Shown: piece after piece, positions 59,266 to 64,000 of the stretch | How the letters are laid out: each line of letters begins with the position of its first letter | How positions within the stretch are numbered: the stretch's first letter is position 1 | NCBI GenBank assembly: GCA_002338565.1 | Contig: DDIN01000008.1 | Coordinates: 1,849,309 to 1,913,308, forward strand | Direction of reading: 5' to 3' | From: Hyphomonadaceae bacterium UBA1849 | GTDB taxonomy: Bacteria > Pseudomonadota > Alphaproteobacteria > Caulobacterales > Hyphomonadaceae | Length of the DNA stretch: 64,000 nucleotides | Position numbers and translations under genes: made by a program | Notes under the pieces: generated by a model | Database searches by the model: none | What the model was told of the DNA's origin: nothing | What the model saw: only the letters and a program-made list of their open reading frames with translations

Positions 59266-62200
59266 ATGGTTGCCTTTTTTACAGGTCTGGGTTCCGGCGC
59301 GGAGCGAAGTTCAGCAGCTCAGATCGGTGTAGGTGGGCTTCTCGGTAACGGCGTTCAAGGCAGAGGGGGAGACACGGTTTCTCTCAATGCGGCGAATGGT
59401 AATCTGTTGATCTCGCGACGGGACGAATTCCTGATTGGTCGCGGCCATGATGCGGTGATTTCTCGGACTTACAACAGTCTGGGTGCGCTGGATGAAAACG
59501 GCGATCACTGGCGACAGAGCACAGATTTGCGCGTCTATGATTATGTCGCGAACTCTTCGGTAAAGCGGGTCTCCGCAGATGGCACCGAAATTACCTATAC
59601 GTATGGGACAAAAAATTCAGTCACGGCTTATTGGGCAGTCGACGGGGCAGGCATTCATGACAAGCTCACTTATTCAGGAGGTGTCTGGACGAGGACGGAT
59701 GGCGATAGCCGTTCTACAGAAACCTATCAGGCCTATGGAACGGACAATTGGCGGATCACCGCCCGAACGGATACTGACGGGCACAACCTTACCTATGAGT
59801 ATTCGGGGGCCAATCTTTCCAGGCTAATCGCAGACGATGGCGGATATGTAAAATACACATGGTCGGGAGCCAATATTTCTTCGGTAGAGACTTACGCGAA
59901 TGGAGGAGCCGCCAAGACGCTTACCCGGGTGCGATATGGCTATGACGGAAGCAACCGGCTGGTATCAGTGACCACGGATTTGTCGCCCGAAGATAGCTCA
60001 ATCAGCGACGGCGATACTTACGTGACGAGCTATACTTATCATGGTGCATCCAAGCGTATTCATACGATCAGTCAGACTGACGGGTCGTTGCTTGAGTTGA
60101 ACTATGACGGGTCGGATCGGGTTACGTCGATACAGCAAACAGTTGGTTCCGGGAATGTTCGTGAGACGCTGATTTCTTATGATTCTGCGACACAGAGAAC
60201 GATCACTGACGCCAATGGAACAGCTACCGTTTTCACGATGGATGGCGAAAGCCGTCTAACTCAGGTCAAAGTTCTTAATCCGTCACAGGGTGTCGCTGAC
60301 CAGACTGTCAGCTATGAGTATGATGCTGACGGAAATATCACGCGTATCACGGATGCCGAAGGGAATATAACGCGCAATTCCTATGATGCGATGGGAAATC
60401 GAGTTCGGCTCGAGGATGCGGCCGGCAATGTTTTGTTTCGGCACTTTGATAGTAACAATAATCTTGTGCGCGAAACCCGCGGAGAGTCAGTCGGTGAAGT
60501 CGGGACTCTGACGTCATCTGCTAGCGGAAGCGGGTGGCAAAGTGTGAGTTTTGCTACGGCTATAAAAAATGCCATCGTTGTGATGGGGCCTCCCACGACC
60601 AATGTAGGTGATCCCGGCAACGTTCGGGTGCGCAACGTCACAGATACCGGATTCGAGTACCAATTCGATGAATGGGATTATCTTGACGGTGGTCATGCGT
60701 CCGAGCAGGTCTCATGGTTGGCGGTATCTGCCGGAGAACATGTGCTGGCGGATGGCAGAAAAATTGTTGCGGGAAGCAACACGGCACCGGCTTCAGGCGG
60801 TACGGCCGGTTTCAGTTTTGGCTATACTTTTGCGCAAGCACCAATTCTGCTCTCACAGGTCACCACCACAAATGACCCGGATGCAGTTGTCGCCAGAATT
60901 TCTAATCTTTCGTCGACTGGCTTTTCTGCTCGGTTGCAGGAGCAGCAATCGACTGCCAACACGCATGGCGCTGAAACTGTATCCTGGATTGCGATAGAAG
61001 CTGGTGGATCGGTAGAGACCGGTGATCTGGTATCGGTGTTGGGCGGTGTGGGGGATACGGATGAACCGCTAAGCTGGGGTATGTCGCCATCCACTGATTT
61101 TGGCCTTCTGGCATCATTTCAATCCTTGGAAGGAGGAGACACTGTTTCTTTGCGTGTTCGCGGCATGCCGGATGAGGCGGGAGTAGTTTTCTTTGCAGAA
61201 GAAGAAGCGTCTGCGGATTCGGAAATCGCCCACGCCGCCGAAACGGTCGGATATGCGGTGCTTCCGAACGGGCGATTGGCGGCGTTTGACCAAGCAACAC
61301 TTAGCATTACTCGTTATGTTTATGATGGTGTGGGCCGGGTTAGATACACCATCGATCCCGAAGGGCGGGTCATAGAGTATCGATATGAAGCATCTGATGG
61401 GGGGGCTTGGGGAAATAAAGGGGATCTGAGGCTCGCTATCCAGTATTCATACGATGTGTACCAATCAGGTAGTTCTGTACCTTCGCTGACAGAAATGAAT
61501 GCCTGGAGGGATAGTCTTTCTGATCGTAGTCAGAGCAAGCTTTTTGAACGACGTTATGATGTAAAAAGTGAGCTGATACAGGAGCTCAGCTTTGCTGGTC
61601 TGAATGTGGACGGATCTTATGACTGGGGTGAAGGATTTACACAGTCGAACTATACGCGGGACACATCGGGCCGAGTTCTGACCAGATATATCACCGGGCT
61701 TGCCACCGAGACGTTTGCGTATGATGGCCTGGGGCGTCAGATCAGCTCGACTGATTTGAATGGTGGCACAACCACGGTTACGTTTGACGACGTGGCAACG
61801 ACGACAACGGTGACGAACGCCGAAGGTTATACGGTTGTATCAACCTACGATAAGACTGGTGCACTGATCGGCGCGACCGAAAGCGGAAGCTATGTGGCGA
61901 CGGGAGCCTCCAGCTCTCAGTATGATAAGGATGGCCTGCTCCGTATTTCTCAGGATGCGACCGGAAATCGGACTTATTATCTTTATGATAATCTCGGGCG
62001 TATGACGGCGGAAGTTCGTGATGACCGTAGCCTGATTGAATACCGTTATGACAGGAACGGTAATGTTATTGCAACGGCGCGATACTTATACAAAGTTTCA
62101 ACAGTGAACCTGAGTACACTCCGTTCTGATCCTGATAATGCGCTCACTATTGATGACATTCGCCCGTCCGATCACAGTTATGATATCTGGGAGTGGAGCG

Positions 62201-64000
62201 CCTATGATAAGCAGGGGCGTGTTGTGCGAACCTCACTCGGTGATGGCTCGGTCACGGCCTATGCTTATGATTATGCGGGTAATCTGGTTTCGACGAAGAG
62301 CTATTATAACAAACTAAGCGCAACACAGGTCACTGATCTGGAAGCGGGGAGCGCCAGTCTGGACCAGTATCTGCCGGATTCTGACAGTAAAGACGTTCTG
62401 ACCCGGACTTTCTATGATCGTTCTGGCAAAGTTATCGGGTTGCTCAATGGCGAAGGCCATCTCTCGCAAATCGTTTATGGGCCATCGGGCAACAAAGTTG
62501 AAGAAATTACCTTTGCGAACGCGACGTCAGTGGGTTTGCGGGAGAGCGGCTCGTTCAGCCAGCTTCTGGGGTCATTTACTGAGGATGCGTCTGCGGATGT
62601 AAGGGTACGTTATGTCTATGACGGCAAGAATGCCCTGCGTTACAAGATTGATGCTGAAAACTATGTGACGGAGCACGTTTATAAGGGTGATGCCAACAAC
62701 ACAAATATTGGTGTAGTGAGGTCGACTGTTCAGTACGCTGAAGCGTTGGGAAATCTGAACTCTTATGCTTATGAGGATGTTCATTCAGCTGTTAGCGCGC
62801 TTGGGTCTTCCGGAGAGGATCGAACGAGCTGGGCGGTATACAACACGAAGAACCAGCTCCGTTATGCAATTGATGCCGAAGGCGGTGTGACGGAATATGA
62901 TTACAACACGTTAGGGCTGGTAAGTGCTGTAACCCGTTTTTCAGTCAGTCGTGCAACAACCAGCCTGCCGAGCATAGATGATATGAACAGCTGGGCAGGC
63001 AGTAACGCGGCCGGTGCACTTCAATCTTTCAAGTTCTATAACGCCAAGGGCGAAACGCGTTTTGAGATTGATGCGGAAGGTTACGTAACTCAGTACAATG
63101 TTGATGCTGAGGGCCGCGTGCTCAAAGACATCCGCTGGAGTGCAAAATTGTCGCCTACTTCCAGCTGGACGACGTCAACAGTTGTAAATGCCAGCAAGGG
63201 AAGTTTTGTCGAAACACAATATGTATACGATGTGCAGGGCCGCATTTCGAGTATTTATGATGCAAACGGTACACAGAATCACATTCAGTATTTTGCGAAT
63301 GGGCAAAAAAGCCTAGAAATTCAGTCTTATGGTGATCTGCGTGATGAAACTAGGACGGTCTATGCGTATGATGCCGCGGGACGTAAAATTCTCGAGCGTG
63401 AGTTCGCTTCAGATAGCGCAACCGGAACGTATAAGGAAACCTGGTTTTACTATGACGGGCTTGGAAATACTGACAGGGTTCTCAAATATCGGGCGACGCA
63501 TGACGGTGTAACACCAGCACAGAACATATATTATACATTTGATAAAAATGGTCAGGTCCTGACAGAGACGAACGAAGAAGGGGGCGTCACTTCTTACAGC
63601 TATAATGCTTTTGGCAATGTAATCCGGACGCAGGATGCGAATGGTGGCTTGAGCTTCCTGTACTATGATCGGCTGGACCGCGTTGAGCTGAGCGTGGATG
63701 CCGAAGGGTATGCGACCTCGTTTGAGTATGATGCGAACGGCAATGTTCTGAGCCAGACACGATATGCCACCCAGCTGACAGGCAGTTATGATGAGGTGAA
63801 CCGTCCGGTGCCGGGTTCATCTGCGGATGATATCACAACGGTCTTTGAGTATGATGACCTTGGCCGGGTTGTGAAACAGATCGACGCTGAGCAGGGCGAG
63901 ACCGAATACGTTTATGATACGCGTGGCAATGTAATCCGGACGCAGGATGCGAATGGTGGTTTGAGCTTCCTGTATTATGATCGGCTGGACCGCGTTGAGC
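59266..64000 (+). CDS. Giant YD-repeat (RHS-like) protein with internal H-type-lectin-like segments, 3'-partial
   Basis: The frame is open from ATG 59266 (GGGAG upstream) to the window edge, at least 1578 aa. There is no Sec or Tat signal. The N terminus (residues 1-60, GGLLGNGVQGRGGDTVSLNAANGNL) is followed by YD repeats (ISRTYNSLG, YEYDADGNITRITDAEGN, YDAMGNRV) to about residue 420. Residues about 421-668 contain three tandem beta-sandwich segments with H-type-lectin-like phrases: VRVRNVTDTGFEYQFDEW...VSWLAV, VARISNLSSTGF...ETVSWIAIEAGG and SLRVRGM...ETVGYAVLPNG. YD repeats then resume to the edge. YD repeats build a closed shell around a C-terminal, often toxic, cargo; that end is not in the window. 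Confidence 0.88.
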   Translation, partial: MVAFFTGLGSGAERSSAAQIGVGGLLGNGVQGRGGDTVSLNAANGNLLISRRDEFLIGRGHDAVISRTYNSLGALDENGDHWRQSTDLRVYDYVANSSVKRVSADGTEITYTYGTKNSVTAYWAVDGAGIHDKLTYSGGVWTRTDGDSRSTETYQAYGTDNWRITARTDTDGHNLTYEYSGANLSRLIADDGGYVKYTWSGANISSVETYANGGAAKTLTRVRYGYDGSNRLVSVTTDLSPEDSSISDGDTYVTSYTYHGASKRIHTISQTDGSLLELNYDGSDRVTSIQQTVGSGNVRETLISYDSATQRTITDANGTATVFTMDGESRLTQVKVLNPSQGVADQTVSYEYDADGNITRITDAEGNITRNSYDAMGNRVRLEDAAGNVLFRHFDSNNNLVRETRGESVGEVGTLTSSASGSGWQSVSFATAIKNAIVVMGPPTTNVGDPGNVRVRNVTDTGFEYQFDEWDYLDGGHASEQVSWLAVSAGEHVLADGRKIVAGSNTAPASGGTAGFSFGYTFAQAPILLSQVTTTNDPDAVVARISNLSSTGFSARLQEQQSTANTHGAETVSWIAIEAGGSVETGDLVSVLGGVGDTDEPLSWGMSPSTDFGLLASFQSLEGGDTVSLRVRGMPDEAGVVFFAEEEASADSEIAHAAETVGYAVLPNGRLAAFDQATLSITRYVYDGVGRVRYTIDPEGRVIEYRYEASDGGAWGNKGDLRLAIQYSYDVYQSGSSVPSLTEMNAWRDSLSDRSQSKLFERRYDVKSELIQELSFAGLNVDGSYDWGEGFTQSNYTRDTSGRVLTRYITGLATETFAYDGLGRQISSTDLNGGTTTVTFDDVATTTTVTNAEGYTVVSTYDKTGALIGATESGSYVATGASSSQYDKDGLLRISQDATGNRTYYLYDNLGRMTAEVRDDRSLIEYRYDRNGNVIATARYLYKVSTVNLSTLRSDPDNALTIDDIRPSDHSYDIWEWSAYDKQGRVVRTSLGDGSVTAYAYDYAGNLVSTKSYYNKLSATQVTDLEAGSASLDQYLPDSDSKDVLTRTFYDRSGKVIGLLNGEGHLSQIVYGPSGNKVEEITFANATSVGLRESGSFSQLLGSFTEDASADVRVRYVYDGKNALRYKIDAENYVTEHVYKGDANNTNIGVVRSTVQYAEALGNLNSYAYEDVHSAVSALGSSGEDRTSWAVYNTKNQLRYAIDAEGGVTEYDYNTLGLVSAVTRFSVSRATTSLPSIDDMNSWAGSNAAGALQSFKFYNAKGETRFEIDAEGYVTQYNVDAEGRVLKDIRWSAKLSPTSSWTTSTVVNASKGSFVETQYVYDVQGRISSIYDANGTQNHIQYFANGQKSLEIQSYGDLRDETRTVYAYDAAGRKILEREFASDSATGTYKETWFYYDGLGNTDRVLKYRATHDGVTPAQNIYYTFDKNGQVLTETNEEGGVTSYSYNAFGNVIRTQDANGGLSFLYYDRLDRVELSVDAEGYATSFEYDANGNVLSQTRYATQLTGSYDEVNRPVPGSSADDITTVFEYDDLGRVVKQIDAEQGETEYVYDTRGNVIRTQDANGGLSFLYYDRLDRVE
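63613..63688 (+). repeat. Near-identical direct repeat inside the YD-repeat gene, copy 1
   Basis: 76 bp starting GGCAATGTAATCCGGACGCA and ending CGCGTTGAGC. It differs from copy 2 (63925-64000) at only two third-codon positions. The two copies are 312 bp (104 codons) apart and in frame. Confidence 0.9.
63925..64000 (+). repeat. Near-identical direct repeat inside the YD-repeat gene, copy 2 (runs to window edge)
   Basis: Repeats 63613-63688 with two silent differences and continues to the last base of the window, so its full length is unknown. It indicates recent in-frame duplication or gene conversion of a 104-aa YD block. Confidence 0.9.

Noticed and set aside
61070..61375. Short frames on both strands within the YD-repeat gene, one resembling a small basic protein
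   Set aside because: They are shadows of the continuous plus-strand frame starting at 59266.
59266..64000. Calling the YD-repeat protein a toxin
   Set aside because: The variable C-terminal cargo and any immunity gene lie outside the window, so toxicity cannot be supported.

Overview
The window reads as the chromosome of a Gram-negative alphaproteobacterium, most likely a marine Caulobacterales/Hyphomonadaceae-type organism. The grounds are long TonB-dependent receptors of the kind used to scavenge organic substrates, many MFS carriers and SDR enzymes, moderate GC content, and a flagellar set with divergent alphaproteobacterial-looking members. This placement is inferred from gene style only. 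I saw no rRNA, tRNA, CRISPR array, transposase or integrase.

Positions 1-37435 form an accessory catabolic region. A 5'-partial TonB-dependent receptor with a damaged 3' end is followed by a minus-strand aromatic-catabolism operon (8285 down to 2144): a VOC extradiol dioxygenase, an alpha/beta hydrolase, a cupin, a fumarylacetoacetate-hydrolase-family enzyme and two flavin monooxygenases. A NodD/NahR-like LysR regulator is divergent to it. A plus-strand run (9685-22483) then carries transporters, hydrolases, an amidohydrolase, two SDRs, a three-domain RidA protein, a beta-propeller glycosidase-like protein and a GPH-type symporter. After this come a second GPH symporter, a methyltransferase with a small partner, an MFS carrier, two coupled carboxylesterases, a full-length TonB-dependent receptor, two tandem NTF2-like exported proteins, a second copy of the methyltransferase and a DUF1329 protein. 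Many functions occur in pairs. The natural substrate is unknown, but uptake, ester or amide hydrolysis, redox steps and ring cleavage are all represented.

Positions 37436-38668 are gene-poor. From 38669 to 58986 lies a compact flagellar-type gene cluster. The plus-strand operon is flgF-flgG-(flgA slot)-flgH-flgI-flgB-flgC-fliE-fliF-(fliG slot)-fliH-fliI-fliJ-(fliK slot)-flgD-flgE-(fliM-like)-fliN-fliO-fliP-fliA-TPR-small helical protein. The opposing minus-strand operon is fliQ-fliR-flhB-flhA-TPR. The export gate, ATPase, rod, rings and hook are present. The parts that make a flagellum rotate or give it a filament are missing or reduced: FliF is about 374 aa and seems to lack its third ring-building domain and FliG-binding tail, the FliG position holds an unrelated-looking 123-aa protein, the FliM-like protein lacks a recognisable CheY-binding N terminus, and no flagellin, FlgK, FlgL, FliD, MotA or MotB is encoded here. 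The cluster has its own sigma-28-family factor.

Directly beyond it, 59266 to the window end encodes the start of a giant YD-repeat (RHS-like) protein with three tandem H-type-lectin-like segments inserted in it. It is preceded by a close match to a sigma-28 promoter (TAAACTTT, 11 bp, GCCGATTG). The most interesting hypothesis from this window is therefore a flagellum-derived, possibly non-motile, export apparatus whose sigma-28-controlled late product is a YD-repeat giant rather than flagellin. This is inference from gene content, promoter and adjacency. A secondary, divergent but motile flagellum with missing parts encoded elsewhere is the main alternative.
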